64,000 bases of DNA from Rossellomorea marisflavi (lineage in GTDB: Bacteria; Bacillota; Bacilli; Bacillales; Bacillaceae_B), in NCBI RefSeq assembly GCF_022170785.1, contig NZ_CP081870.1:3274001-3338000 (forward strand), given 5' to 3'. This document shows, piece by piece, positions 32,617 to 44,200 of this stretch; the first letter of the stretch is position 1; every line of letters starts with the position of its first letter. Both the position numbers and the translations under genes were made by a program. Under the pieces are notes generated by a model. That model searched no databases, was not told where the DNA came from, and saw only the letters and a list, made by a program, of their open reading frames with translations.

Positions 32617-33126
32617 ATGGTAAACGTATTCTTACGTAATAATAAAGCAGTTGCAAGTTTCTTGACGATTATCAGGCTGTACTTGGGGTACTTCTGGCTG
32701 ACTTCCGGCATCGGAAAGATTACTGGGGGATTTGAAGTCACCGGGTTCCTCCAGGGAGCAATCAGCAAGGCGACAGGTGATCATCCGGCTGTACAGACGT
32801 GGTGGGCAACGTTCCTTGAACAGGTCGCACTCCCTCACCATGAGTTGTTTGCCACACTCGTCATGTGGGGAGAGGTGCTCGTCGGGATCGGCTTGATCCT
32901 CGGACTGTTCACAAATCTTGCAGCACTCGGTGGCATCATGATGAACTTCAGTTTTCTCCTCAGTGGAACCACCAGCACAAATCCGCAGATGGTCATCCTC
33001 ACGATCTTCCTTATTGTCGCAGGAGCCAATGCCGGACGGTATGGAGTCGATCGTTGGATGATGCCTTATATGAGGAAACAGTGGCAAAATCGAAAAGGGC
33101 ATAAGAAGTTAGCTCCGGCGGTATGA
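32617..33126 (+). CDS. DoxX family membrane protein
   Basis: The 169-residue protein has four transmembrane helices (about 12-35, 65-90, 92-112, 122-142) and a basic C-terminus. The LTIIRLYLGYFWLTSGIGKI start and the LILGLFTNLAALGGIMMNFSFLLSGT core are typical of DoxX/YphA-type proteins. They are linked to quinone or thiol redox metabolism, and catechol or quinone stress in Bacillus (CatD). The role here is inferred only from family. AAGGAG is 9 bases before ATG 32617; ATG 32611 is closer to it. It is monocistronic. Confidence 0.82.
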   Translation: MVNVFLRNNKAVASFLTIIRLYLGYFWLTSGIGKITGGFEVTGFLQGAISKATGDHPAVQTWWATFLEQVALPHHELFATLVMWGEVLVGIGLILGLFTNLAALGGIMMNFSFLLSGTTSTNPQMVILTIFLIVAGANAGRYGVDRWMMPYMRKQWQNRKGHKKLAPAV

Positions 33127-33176
33127 GAGCCTGTGTACGGACACCAACAGATAAATTTTCTTCCTTATCATGATAA

Positions 33177-33210
33177 ATAAAAAAGACGGAGCCGAAATGG
33201 GCTCCGTCTT
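33177..33210 (-). terminator. Terminator of the suf operon
   Basis: AAGACGGAGCC and its complement (11 bp, 5-base loop), T run on the minus strand. It also faces the convergent doxX gene. Confidence 0.9.
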
Positions 33211-33227
33211 ATCATCTGTGTTGCTTA

Positions 33228-34625
33228 TTATCCGATTGAACCTTCCATCTCAAACTTGATCAGACGGTTCATTTCAACGGCATATTCCATTGGAAGTTCT
33301 TTCGTAAACGGCTCGATGAAGCCCATTACGATCATTTCCGTTGCTTCTTCTTCTGAGATTCCGCGGCTCATCAAGTAGAAGAGCTGCTCTTCAGAAACCT
33401 TCGATACTTTCGCTTCGTGCTCAAGGGAAATGTTATCGTTCAGGATTTCGTTGTAAGGGATCGTATCAGAAGTAGATTGGTTATCCATGATCAGCGTGTC
33501 ACACTCGATGTTCGAGCGTGCGCCTTCCGCTTTGCGTCCGAAATGCACGATTCCGCGATACGTTACTTTCCCGCCGTGTTTTGAGATGGATTTTGAAACG
33601 ATCGTAGAGGACGTGTTCGGTGCAAGGTGGATCATTTTGGCACCGGCATCCTGATGCTGTCCTTTACCTGCAAGTGCGATGGAAAGCGTCATACCACGGG
33701 CGCCTTCCCCTTTAAGGATGACGGCAGGGTATTTCATCGTCAGTTTTGAACCGATGTTTCCATCGACCCATTCCATCGTTGCGTTCTCTTCACATACTGC
33801 ACGCTTCGTTACCAGGTTGTAAACGTTGTTTGCCCAGTTTTGAATCGTTGTATAACGGCAGTACGCATTTTTCTTGATAACGATCTCGACGACAGCCGAG
33901 TGAAGGGAGTTCGTTGTGTAGACAGGTGCTGTACATCCCTCTACGTAGTGAACGCTCGCATCTTCATCGACGATGATGAGCGTACGCTCGAACTGACCCA
34001 TATTCTCCGAGTTGATACGGAAGTAGGCTTGAAGTGGCGTATCCACTTTGATGCCCTTCGGTACATAGATGAAGGATCCACCGGACCATACAGCCGAGTT
34101 CAACGCTGCGAACTTGTTGTCGGTTGGAGGGATGACTTTCGCCCAGTGCTCACGGAACAGCTCTTCATTTTCTTTAAGAGCAGAATCTGTGTCCTTGAAG
34201 ACGATCCCCATTTCCTCGAGGTCTTCCTGCATGTTGTGGTAAACCACTTCGGACTCATACTGAGCCGATACACCAGCAAGGTATTTTTGCTCTGCTTCAG
34301 GGATTCCAAGCTTATCGAACGTCTGCTTGATTTCTTCCGGAACTTCATCCCAGCTGCGCTCGGACTTCTCAGATGGCTTCACGTAATACGTGATATCATC
34401 GAAATTCAGTTCCTGGAGATTTCCTCCCCACTGAGGCATCGCCATGTTATAGAAATGATCCAATGATTTCAAGCGGAAATCAAGCATCCATTTCGGTTCA
34501 TCTTTCATACGGGAGATCTCTTCAACGATTTCCCGCGTCAAACCGCGTTTTGAACGGAAAATCGATACGTCTTTATCGCTAAAACCGTATTTGTAATCTC
34601 CGATCTCAGGCATCTTCTTCGCCAT
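33228..34625 (-). CDS. sufB: Fe-S cluster assembly protein SufB
   Basis: The 465-residue scaffold subunit of the SufBCD complex has the C-terminal beta-helix and the conserved [18 protein letters not shown] region with its Cys (near residue 385), followed by [32 protein letters not shown], the SufC-contact end shared with SufD. It is the last gene of the sufCDSUB operon, 39 bases after sufU. AATGGAGGAATCAAC precedes the ATG. Confidence 0.97.
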   Translation of the reverse strand: MAKKMPEIGDYKYGFSDKDVSIFRSKRGLTREIVEEISRMKDEPKWMLDFRLKSLDHFYNMAMPQWGGNLQELNFDDITYYVKPSEKSERSWDEVPEEIKQTFDKLGIPEAEQKYLAGVSAQYESEVVYHNMQEDLEEMGIVFKDTDSALKENEELFREHWAKVIPPTDNKFAALNSAVWSGGSFIYVPKGIKVDTPLQAYFRINSENMGQFERTLIIVDEDASVHYVEGCTAPVYTTNSLHSAVVEIVIKKNAYCRYTTIQNWANNVYNLVTKRAVCEENATMEWVDGNIGSKLTMKYPAVILKGEGARGMTLSIALAGKGQHQDAGAKMIHLAPNTSSTIVSKSISKHGGKVTYRGIVHFGRKAEGARSNIECDTLIMDNQSTSDTIPYNEILNDNISLEHEAKVSKVSEEQLFYLMSRGISEEEATEMIVMGFIEPFTKELPMEYAVEMNRLIKFEMEGSIG

Positions 34626-34664
34626 GTTGATTCCTCCATTCGTTAATGGAGCAAGAAGAAAAGC

Positions 34665-37634
<2,970 letters not shown>

Positions 37635-37651
37635 ATTCATCCCCCTAACTC

Positions 37652-38437
37652 TTACGCTTCTTGGCCGACAGTTTCGTCTTTGATTCCCAGTTCTTCTTTG
37701 ATCCAGTCATATCCTTCTGCTTCAAGGCGCTGAGCAAGTTCTTTACCGCCGGATTTCACAACACGACCTTGCATCATCACGTGAACGTAATCAGGTGTGA
37801 TGTAGTTCAACAGACGTTGATAGTGAGTGATGATCAAGCAGCCGAAGTCTTCTCCGCGCATTTTGTTGATTCCTTTTGACACGACTTTGAGGGCATCGAT
37901 ATCAAGTCCTGAATCGATCTCATCAAGGATGGCAATCTTAGGCTGAAGCATCATCAACTGAAGGATTTCGTTACGCTTCTTCTCCCCACCGGAGAATCCT
38001 TCGTTCAGGTAACGCTGTGCCATATCCGGATCCATTTCAAGGTATTCCATTTCAGAATCCATCTTGCGGATGAACTTCATAAGGGAGATTTCTTCCCCTT
38101 CTTCGCGTCGGCTGTTGATAGCAGAGCGAAGGAAGTCGGCATTCGTCACACCGCTGATTTCACTTGGGTATTGCATAGCGAGGAAAAGACCTACGCGTGC
38201 GCGTTCGTCCACTTCCATTTCAAGGACATCTTCACCGTCGAACGTGATGCTTCCTTTTGTCACTTCGTATTTCGGGTGACCCATGATTGCAGATGAAAGA
38301 GTGGATTTACCAGTACCATTCGGTCCCATGACCGCGTGAATTTCTCCACCTTTGATTTCAAGGTTGACACCCTTGAGGATTTCTTTACCTTCGATCTCCA
38401 CATGAAGATCTTTGATTGTTAAAGTAGAACCTGCCAT
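37652..38437 (-). CDS. sufC: Fe-S cluster assembly ATPase SufC
   Basis: The 261-residue ABC ATPase has a Walker A MGPNGTGKSTL near residue 36, signature FSGGEKKRNEI near 150, Walker B IAILDEIDSGLD near 175 and switch His in LIITHYQRLL near 210. It powers the SufBCD scaffold. It is the first gene of the operon. ATG 38437 follows GGAGG by 8 bases; the frame extended to 38494 has no support. Confidence 0.97.
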   Translation of the reverse strand: MAGSTLTIKDLHVEIEGKEILKGVNLEIKGGEIHAVMGPNGTGKSTLSSAIMGHPKYEVTKGSITFDGEDVLEMEVDERARVGLFLAMQYPSEISGVTNADFLRSAINSRREEGEEISLMKFIRKMDSEMEYLEMDPDMAQRYLNEGFSGGEKKRNEILQLMMLQPKIAILDEIDSGLDIDALKVVSKGINKMRGEDFGCLIITHYQRLLNYITPDYVHVMMQGRVVKSGGKELAQRLEAEGYDWIKEELGIKDETVGQEA

Positions 38438-38511
38438 GTATATTACCTCCGTGACTTTATAAATGAAATAAAGGGATTCTTTATCCATTCTCAATTTATT
38501 ATCATTACAAT

Positions 38512-38539
38512 CTTATAACAAATAAAAGCTATAATCAAC
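38512..38539 (-). promoter_or_regulatory. Probable sigma-A promoter of sufCDSUB
   Basis: On the minus strand TTGATT, 16 bases and TATAAG; the leader would be about 70 bases. Confidence 0.45.
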
Positions 38540-38700
38540 TTTTTCAGACAAAAGGGGACGGCGTGGAAACGGTAAAAAATACCCTTCTATTGTTGGCCCA
38601 AACGCCCTTCTGCATACATGATCCGTCCCATGAGCGAATCACGTTCCCACATCCCCTACCTTATCACGGATGGATGCCCATTTAAACCTCTATACATAAG

Positions 38701-38727
38701 AAAAACCAGTGATTCATCCATCACCGG
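38701..38727 (-). terminator. Terminator of the small gene at 38744-38920
   Basis: CCGGTGAT and ATCACTGG form an 8-bp stem with one G-T pair and a 6-base loop, followed by TTTTTC on the minus strand, 17 bases past the stop of the small ORF. Confidence 0.65.
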
Positions 38728-38743
38728 CTCCTCCGTCATTCTT

Positions 38744-38920
38744 CTATATATTAGCATGCACTTTTCGATCGAGTGCAGCAATCATCCTGCGGCTTTCCCT
38801 ATAATCCTTCTCTCTCTGCTTCTCTACTTGCATCCGAACTTCATGCTTTCGTTTGTACACCTCGTACCCTACTCCGTGGGCTCCATGCATGGCCTTTTCC
38901 ATTTCGCTTGTGTACGACAT
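38744..38920 (-). CDS. Possible 58-residue charged small protein
   Basis: The open frame starts MSYTSEMEKAMHGAHG and continues with a strongly charged helix (YKRKHEVRMQVEKQREKDYRES). I recognise no family. Support: plausible composition and a terminator 17 bases after the stop. Against: no clear ribosome binding site before the ATG. AAAGGA lies 27 bases upstream in front of a short overlapping frame (MIHYRLS), so a frameshift or coupled start is possible. It lies in the gap between sufC and yurZ. Confidence 0.4.
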   Translation of the reverse strand: MSYTSEMEKAMHGAHGVGYEVYKRKHEVRMQVEKQREKDYRESRRMIAALDRKVHANI

Positions 38921-39128
38921 ACTGTCAAGAGAGTCGATAGTGAATCATTCCTTTCAGGTTTTTGTGTTACTCATTAAGGATACTACCCTGCCATTCTTTT
39001 GCCAAAACGTGTGTGGGGTGATTTTTTCAGAAAATCATCCTTCACTCCTGTTCTGCGCTAAATTGTCAGACTTTCTTACACGTTTCCGCCTGTATCCTCC
39101 TGAAAGGAGTTCATCCTCTTTTAAAATG
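38921..39128. other. Intergenic region upstream of the small ORF
   Basis: No supported gene, repeat or regulatory motif was seen; long open frames here lie on the plus strand, lack start signals and look like shadows. Confidence 0.5.
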
Positions 39129-39159
39129 CAAAAAAAGAGAGTCCGAAGACCCCCCTTTC
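39129..39159 (-). terminator. Terminator of yurZ
   Basis: A 9-bp stem with G-T pairs and a TTCG tetraloop, followed by seven T on the minus strand. Confidence 0.8.
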
Positions 39160-39161
39160 AT

Positions 39162-39527
39162 TTAATGCTTCAGTTCATTCAGATCATGCATGGATTGCTG
39201 AACAAGCGTGACCGCCTGGCTCATGGCTGCACCGCCTCCGAATGCAGCAGTCACTCCCACGGCTTCAAGGATTTCCTCTTCCGTACATCCTTGATCGAGA
39301 CAACCCTTTGTGTGGTAGATGATGCAGTACTCATCTTGAGAATACAAACTGATGCCAAGGGCGATCAGCTGCTTCTCTTTCTTTGATAATACCCCTTCAC
39401 GGAAACAATGCTCCGTGAAGGCATTGTATTGCTGTGCCAGCTCCGGCATTTTTTCAGTGAAGATCCCAAGCCCCGTCTTATAATCGAGCAGGGCCGCTTC
39501 CGTCGTATTTCTAGGCTCTACCTGCAT
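39162..39527 (-). CDS. yurZ: Carboxymuconolactone decarboxylase-family (AhpD-like) protein YurZ
   Basis: The 121-residue helical protein of the CMD/AhpD fold has the redox or proton-transfer motif E-Y-C-x3-Y-H near residues 66-71 and a second Cys pair in KGCLDQGC. It therefore has Cys residues but not the exact AhpD CxxC. B. subtilis YurZ is next to the suf operon as here. The function is unknown; a peroxide or thiol-related role is inferred. GGAGC precedes the ATG. Confidence 0.85.
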   Translation of the reverse strand: MQVEPRNTTEAALLDYKTGLGIFTEKMPELAQQYNAFTEHCFREGVLSKKEKQLIALGISLYSQDEYCIIYHTKGCLDQGCTEEEILEAVGVTAAFGGGAAMSQAVTLVQQSMHDLNELKH

Positions 39528-39601
39528 TCACTTTCAGCTCCATTCTAATTCGAGTGATCGAAAATAGTATGAGCTTATTGCAAAAAGATTATGTTTGGTA
39601 T

Positions 39602-40429
39602 TTATTCTTTGACCGGCACCACGGAACCTTTCCACTCTTTATTGATGAAGTCCTGAATTTCATCAGACTGAAGCACCTTCACAAGCTCCTTGATTTCTTT
39701 TTTGTCTTCATCACCTTTTTTGACCGCGATGATGTTCACATACGGTGATTCCTTGTCTTCAATGGCAATGGAATCCTTGACCGGATCCAGTCCGCTATCG
39801 ATGGCATAGTTGGAGTTGATGACGACTGCATCGCCTTCTTCATTATTGTAAAGCTGAGTAAGAAGGGCCGGCTCGTATTCGTAGTCGAATTTCAATTTTT
39901 TAGGGTTTTCAGCGATATCATCCAATGTCGCCTGGGTTTTATCAATACCATCCTTCAATTTGATCAGACCGTTTGCTTCAAGCAAAGTCAGGATCCTTCC
40001 GTGCTCTGCCACGGAGTTACTGAATAGAATGGTTCCGCCTTCCGGGATATCTTTAAGGGATTGGTGCTTCTTGGAATATACCGCCATCGGTTCGATGTGA
40101 ATTCCTCCGGCACTGACGAAGTCATAACCATGTTCCTTCTTTTGCCCTTCTAGATAAGGGATGTGTTGGAAGTAGTTCGCATCAAGATCTCCGCTCTCGA
40201 GATCCTTATTTGGCAGGACATAATCCTGATACGTTTCGATCTTGAGATCGATCCCTTCTTTTTCAAGGATCGGTTTTGCTTCCTCAAGGATTTCAGCGTG
40301 AGGAACATTGGATGCTCCGACCACAAGTTCCTTTGAGTCGCCTGAGCTACCGTTGCTCCCGCCGGTTCCGCATGCTGCCAATCCTATGATACTCGCTGCT
40401 GCAATCGTTCCCACTAACCATTTTTTCAT
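39602..40429 (-). CDS. metQ: Methionine-binding lipoprotein MetQ
   Basis: The 275-residue NlpA-family substrate-binding protein has a signal peptide with lipobox LAAC and lipid anchor Cys20. Family blocks are present: VVGASNVPHAEIL, YQDYVLPNKDLESGDLDANYFQHIPYLE and INSNYAIDSGLDPVKDSIAIEDKESPYVN. It captures methionine for MetNI. It is third in the metNIQ operon, 15 bases after metI, under SAM riboswitch control. Confidence 0.95.
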   Translation of the reverse strand: MKKWLVGTIAAASIIGLAACGTGGSNGSSGDSKELVVGASNVPHAEILEEAKPILEKEGIDLKIETYQDYVLPNKDLESGDLDANYFQHIPYLEGQKKEHGYDFVSAGGIHIEPMAVYSKKHQSLKDIPEGGTILFSNSVAEHGRILTLLEANGLIKLKDGIDKTQATLDDIAENPKKLKFDYEYEPALLTQLYNNEEGDAVVINSNYAIDSGLDPVKDSIAIEDKESPYVNIIAVKKGDEDKKEIKELVKVLQSDEIQDFINKEWKGSVVPVKE

Positions 40430-40444
40430 CTGAATTCTCTCCTT

Positions 40445-41113
40445 TTATCGTTTATCTATTTTATTGGTGAAATAATCACCGACAAGCTGAATGATGAATA
40501 CAAGAACCAGGATCATGATTGTCGCTGCCAAGGTGACATCGGTTCTGCTGCGCTGGAATCCATCCAGGAATGCCAGATTCCCGAGACCACCAGCCCCGAT
40601 GACGCCTGCCATTGCGGTATAACCGACCAATGCGATGGCCGTCACGGTGATTCCCGAGATGAGAGCCGGCATGGATTCTGGGAGAAGGACCTTCATGATG
40701 ATGGTACTCGTCTTGGACCCCATGGCTTTCGCTGCTTCGATGACCCCTTTATTGACTTCGCGGAGGGCGATTTCCACCATCCGGGCATAAAACGGGGCTG
40801 CACCGATGATCAGGGCTGGCAAGGCCGCGTTGGCCCCCCGGATCGTCCCGATCAATACCTTCGTAAAGGGAATCAGTAACACAATCAGAATGATAAAAGG
40901 GATGGACCTGAATATATTGACTGCCGCATTGGTAATCGTATAAGCCGCCTTGTTCTCCCAAATGTTCCCCTTCGATGTAAGGAACAAGAGGATTCCAAGG
41001 GCAAGACCGAGGAAAAAGGTCAAAATGACCGACATCCCCGTCATGTATAAGGTTTCAAGTGTTGCCTCCCACATTTTCTCCCAATCGACATTCGGAAAGA
41101 CTTTTTCAATCAT
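40445..41113 (-). CDS. metI: Methionine ABC transporter permease MetI
   Basis: The 222-residue permease has five to six transmembrane helices. The EAA loop, with EVNKGVIEAAKAMGSKTSTIIMKVLLPESMPALISGI, contacts the ATPase. The gene overlaps metN by 4 bases. B. subtilis MetP (YusB) is the same protein. Confidence 0.95.
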   Translation of the reverse strand: MIEKVFPNVDWEKMWEATLETLYMTGMSVILTFFLGLALGILLFLTSKGNIWENKAAYTITNAAVNIFRSIPFIILIVLLIPFTKVLIGTIRGANAALPALIIGAAPFYARMVEIALREVNKGVIEAAKAMGSKTSTIIMKVLLPESMPALISGITVTAIALVGYTAMAGVIGAGGLGNLAFLDGFQRSRTDVTLAATIMILVLVFIIQLVGDYFTNKIDKR

Positions 41114-42117
41114 CTCTCCATCACCTCCACCTTCACTTGATTTTCAGCAAAAGCGACGGCCTGATCCACAATCAATGGATCTCCGGTCAGCTGGATGAAC
41201 AACGTTCCGAAGGCCCCTTTTTGTGTTTGGGATATCTGCCCTTGAAGGATATTCACTTCAATATCGAACCGGCGGATCAGCGCTGTGATGAGAGGCTGAT
41301 CTGTGCTTTCTCCTACAAAAGTAAGCTTCAGCACCTTCCCATCCTGACAATGTTCCAAGACATCATCCGATTCCTGTTGCTGAGAAACTTCTTTTACAAA
41401 ACGCTTCGTCACTTCTTCCCTAGGGTTCCGGAACACGTCAAGTACGTCCCCTTCTTCGACGACTTTACCTGAATCCATGACCGCTACCCTGTGACAAATC
41501 TTGCGGATGACATGCATCTCGTGGGTGATCAACACAATCGTTAATCCAAGACGATCATTGATATCCACTAAGAGGTCGAGGATGCTGTCTGTGGTCTGTG
41601 GATCAAGGGCGGAAGTCGCCTCATCGCATAGCAGCACTTTCGGATCATTCGCCAATGCCCTTGCAATGCCGACCCGCTGCTTTTGACCTCCACTCAATTG
41701 CGAAGGATATGAATCGCCTCGGCCTTCAAGCCCGACCAGGTTAAGGAGTTCATTTGCTTTTTTGATCCTCTCTTTTTTCGATACACCTGCAATTTCAAGG
41801 GGGAACTGGATGTTTTCCAGGACCGTCCTCGACCAAAGGAGGTTAAAGTGCTGGAAGATCATCCCCATGGACTGCCTTGCTTCCCTGAGGGCCCTCCCTT
41901 TTGCCTCTGAAATCAGCTGCCCGTTCACATCGACGGCTCCATCAGTAGGGACCTCAAGCCCGTTTAACATCCGGATCAACGTGCTCTTTCCGGCTCCACT
42001 GTATCCGATCACACCGAAGATTTCTCCATCGTTGATGGTCATATCCACCCCATCGACGGCTGAAACCGTTCCGTTTTTCGTTTGAAAGATTTTTTTTACA
42101 TCAGAAATCGTAATCAT
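41110..42117 (-). CDS. metN: Methionine ABC transporter ATP-binding protein MetN
   Basis: The 335-residue protein has an ABC domain (residues 1-245) with Walker A GYSGAGKSTLIR, Q-loop GMIFQHFNLL, signature LSGGQKQRVGIARAL and Walker B VLLCDEATSALDP. A C-terminal NIL domain (about 260-335) senses methionine in this family and closes the transporter when the amino acid is high. GAGGTGG is 7 bases before the ATG. First gene of the operon. Confidence 0.96.
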   Translation of the reverse strand: MITISDVKKIFQTKNGTVSAVDGVDMTINDGEIFGVIGYSGAGKSTLIRMLNGLEVPTDGAVDVNGQLISEAKGRALREARQSMGMIFQHFNLLWSRTVLENIQFPLEIAGVSKKERIKKANELLNLVGLEGRGDSYPSQLSGGQKQRVGIARALANDPKVLLCDEATSALDPQTTDSILDLLVDINDRLGLTIVLITHEMHVIRKICHRVAVMDSGKVVEEGDVLDVFRNPREEVTKRFVKEVSQQQESDDVLEHCQDGKVLKLTFVGESTDQPLITALIRRFDIEVNILQGQISQTQKGAFGTLFIQLTGDPLIVDQAVAFAENQVKVEVMER

Positions 42118-42213
42118 GTTGCATCCACCTCACCATCAGTAAAACCACCGGTTTACTAGGAATTATATCCAAATGACGTTTGCTGTTAAATCATCGAACG
42201 TCATTTGGAAAAT

Positions 42214-42374
42214 AAAAATGCCTTTCTGCGATAAGCAGAAAGGCATACTATTTCAATAGTAGACTTTCTCTCATCTGTCGAAGCCTTCGCTTCGAGTGAA
42301 TTGGCACCGTGTCAATTTTCATTGACGGTTGCCGGGTTTCATCGGGCACTTCCCTCCACCACTCTTAATAAGAG
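42214..42374 (-). ncRNA. SAM-I riboswitch (S-box) with intrinsic terminator
   Basis: On the minus strand: P1 CTCTTATT...GATGAGAG, the core AAGAGTGGTGGAGGGA, CCCGATGAAACCCGGCAACC and a variable P3 arm with CACGGTGCCAATTC follow the S-box order. A terminator of AAATGCCTTTCTGC and its complement with a T run ends the element (42214-42246). SAM binding is expected to stop transcription of metNIQ. Confidence 0.96.
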
Positions 42375-42428
42375 ATAAACGTTATTTAATTATTCATACT
42401 AAATACTCAGAAATTTGTTACTAAAGTG

Positions 42429-42457
42429 ATACTATCACCGAATAAACATGGTGTCAA
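42429..42457 (-). promoter_or_regulatory. Sigma-A promoter of metNIQ
   Basis: On the minus strand TTGACA, 17 bases and TAGTAT, about 55 bases before the SAM-I aptamer. It lies directly after the yusD stop. Confidence 0.8.
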
Positions 42458-42471
42458 TTCATTTTTGCACA

Positions 42472-42825
42472 TTATACGCTCACTGGTTCAACGATGTGAA
42501 AACGGGTCAACCAAAGCACGGATTCAGCAAACAACAAATGCCGGTAGCCCCCACGGACTAGGACATCCTTTTTATCAACAAGGGAAGTCAATCGCTCATT
42601 CCCTGCAAATAAAGAAAGCAACTGCCGTTCATGTCCAGCCGTTATCCTCAGGTGGGGCTCAGGATGGGGATTGGGAAGTACGGAACATCCCTTATTTGAT
42701 ATAGACAGACTGTACCCGCTTGAGCCACTTTGGAAGTGTAGGACGAACGGTGTGTCTGGAAATAATAATTGTAAGTGATACCTGGTCTCGCATTGATCTA
42801 CTATTTTCTCTAAATACTCTCTCAT
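42472..42825 (-). CDS. yusD: SCP2 sterol-binding-like protein YusD
   Basis: The 117-residue protein has an SCP2-like alpha/beta layout (VLHFQSGSSGYSLSISNKGCSVLPNPHPEPHLRITAG then FAGNERLTSLVDKKDVLVRG). The match to B. subtilis YusD is by position upstream of the met operon and by size. The ligand is unknown. ATG 42825 with GGAGGGG 4-5 bases upstream is chosen instead of the longer frame from 42939, which has no site. Confidence 0.75.
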   Translation of the reverse strand: MREYLEKIVDQCETRYHLQLLFPDTPFVLHFQSGSSGYSLSISNKGCSVLPNPHPEPHLRITAGHERQLLSLFAGNERLTSLVDKKDVLVRGGYRHLLFAESVLWLTRFHIVEPVSV

Positions 42826-43043
42826 GCAACCCCTCCAGTATCTCGGATACTTAACTAATTCCACTACTGGATTGTTTATCCTCCCGTACTTTCTCGACAG
42901 ATTGTGGACGGACTGTCGAAGGAAGGGCCCAATAGACAATATATTGGCGGGTTCGTTTCATTTCCCGAGAAATATGTCCCGGTGTGTAGAAAAGTCGTAG
43001 TGGTTTTCGTGAAAATCTATCTATTTCTTGTGCTATTCGAGCA

Positions 43044-43069
43044 TAAAAAAAGGCCTTTTTGGCCCCTTC
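43044..43069 (-). terminator. Terminator of yusF-yusE
   Basis: GGCC-AAAAA-GGCC core with flanking AAGG/TTTT pairing and seven T on the minus strand; it overlaps the yusE stop. Confidence 0.65.
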
Positions 43070-43379
43070 ACGCTACCTTTTTCAATGCTTCATACAGAAA
43101 CGGTACAGACTGGAACGCATAGATCCGGTCGACCTCGACTCCATCTTTGAACAGGAGGAGGCAAGGAACGCTCTCGATTGCATACTCAGTTGCGAAATCC
43201 GCCATGTAATTAAGATTTGCCTTTGCAAAAACAAACGGTTGGGGCAGATTTTCTACGATCTCGATCATCCTCCCTGCAACCTGACAGGTCCCACACATGG
43301 GTGTATACAAATAGAGGGCAAGCAGTCTTTCATTCTTTCGAATCGTTTGCAGCGCTTCATGGCTGTTCAACTCTTTCAA
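43068..43379 (-). CDS. yusE: Thioredoxin-family protein YusE
   Basis: The 103-residue thioredoxin-fold protein has the active site CGTC (Cys29, Cys32) in YTPMCGTCQ and a cis-Pro in SVPCLLLF near 70. The CGTC variant suggests a thiol reductase of unknown partner. The start is TTG at 43379; its AAAAAGG lies inside the end of yusF (stop at 43382), so translation is coupled. Confidence 0.88.
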   Translation of the reverse strand: MKELNSHEALQTIRKNERLLALYLYTPMCGTCQVAGRMIEIVENLPQPFVFAKANLNYMADFATEYAIESVPCLLLFKDGVEVDRIYAFQSVPFLYEALKKVA

Positions 43380-43381
43380 AT

Positions 43382-43741
43382 CTAATTCATCCTTTTTCCA
43401 AGATATTGTTGGTGGACATCAATATTGGCTCCGATCAAAACGGAAGCGAGGTGATATTCCGGGGCAGCAGCCACTTCCTTGTACATCCTGTCGATATACA
43501 GGTGGCCTGCTTCCGGGAACTCCCGCTTGAATTGCTTGCGGAGTTTTTCACCGGCTTCGTCGGCATCCACAAGGATGTATACGTCCCTGTCGATTAATGA
43601 ATCAATCAGTTCGTCCATTTTAGTCAGACTGATCGTACCATTGGTACAAATGATTTCCACGGGCTCACTGATGATATCTTTGACCTTTCGTTTATCGGAT
43701 GTGCCTTCTACGATCAGGACTTTTTCATCCACGACTTCCAT
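43382..43741 (-). CDS. yusF: TOPRIM-domain protein YusF (RNase M5/primase-like)
   Basis: The 119-residue protein has a single TOPRIM domain: VLIVEGTSDKRKV with the catalytic Glu near residue 12 and YILVDADEAGEKLRKQF with the DxD pair near 60. These are the metal sites of topoisomerase/primase/OLD folds, and RNase M5 is the nearest relative by size. Nucleic acid cleavage is possible but unproved for YusF. ATG 43741 follows AAGGTGA; GTG 43750 is the alternative. Confidence 0.85.
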   Translation of the reverse strand: MEVVDEKVLIVEGTSDKRKVKDIISEPVEIICTNGTISLTKMDELIDSLIDRDVYILVDADEAGEKLRKQFKREFPEAGHLYIDRMYKEVAAAPEYHLASVLIGANIDVHQQYLGKRMN

Positions 43742-43845
43742 GACAATCACCTTGACTTTCAGTGAAGTAGTAAAAGATTATTAATGGTCCACTTATTATC
43801 TCTATTTTCTCATGTCAGTGGTATTTTGCAAAGGATTTGATCCTA

Positions 43846-43880
43846 AAGAACACCGGGGGGGAATCCCCCGATGTCATGTT
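43846..43880 (-). terminator. Probable terminator of yusG
   Basis: An ACATCGGGGG/CCCCCCGGTGT hairpin at the yusG stop; the T tail is short (TTCTTT). Confidence 0.55.
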
Positions 43881-44112
43881 AACACCATCCACCTTCATCG
43901 CAATCCGTATAGCGGGCGTCATGCCCTTCTGATGAGGTATAGCTCTGGTAGATTTTATTTTCTTTCGCCTTGAAATTCGGCTGCATGCTGATCCCCTCCA
44001 ACGAAAGGGGGACTTTCCCGATTGATTGGTTATCAAGGAATAGCTCAATGGAGCCATCCTTCACTTTTCCGATGACACGATCGGTCACATCGGCCTGTTT
44101 AGGTGTGAGCAT
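43879..44112 (-). CDS. yusG: DUF2553 family protein YusG
   Basis: The 77-residue protein has four or five predicted beta strands and the C-terminal motif DARYTDCDEGGWC with two Cys. It resembles B. subtilis YusG; the function is unknown. ATG 44112 with GAAAGG 9 bases upstream is preferred to the ATG codons at 44121 and 44118. Confidence 0.8.
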   Translation of the reverse strand: MLTPKQADVTDRVIGKVKDGSIELFLDNQSIGKVPLSLEGISMQPNFKAKENKIYQSYTSSEGHDARYTDCDEGGWC

Positions 44113-44160
44113 GACCATCATCCTTTCATTAAAGGTTGAATTTATCTTGCCCTTGAGAAT

Positions 44161-44194
44161 AAAAAAACACCTTGAGAATTTATCCCAAGGTGTT
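44161..44194 (-). terminator. Terminator of gcvH
   Basis: AACACCTT and AAGGTGTT (8 bp, 13-base loop) followed by seven T on the minus strand. Confidence 0.85.
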
Positions 44195-44200
44195 CCTGTT

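Noticed and set aside
38618-39386. Plus-strand frames of 119 and 177 codons
   Set aside because: They run antisense to the small gene and yurZ, cross terminators and have no start signals.
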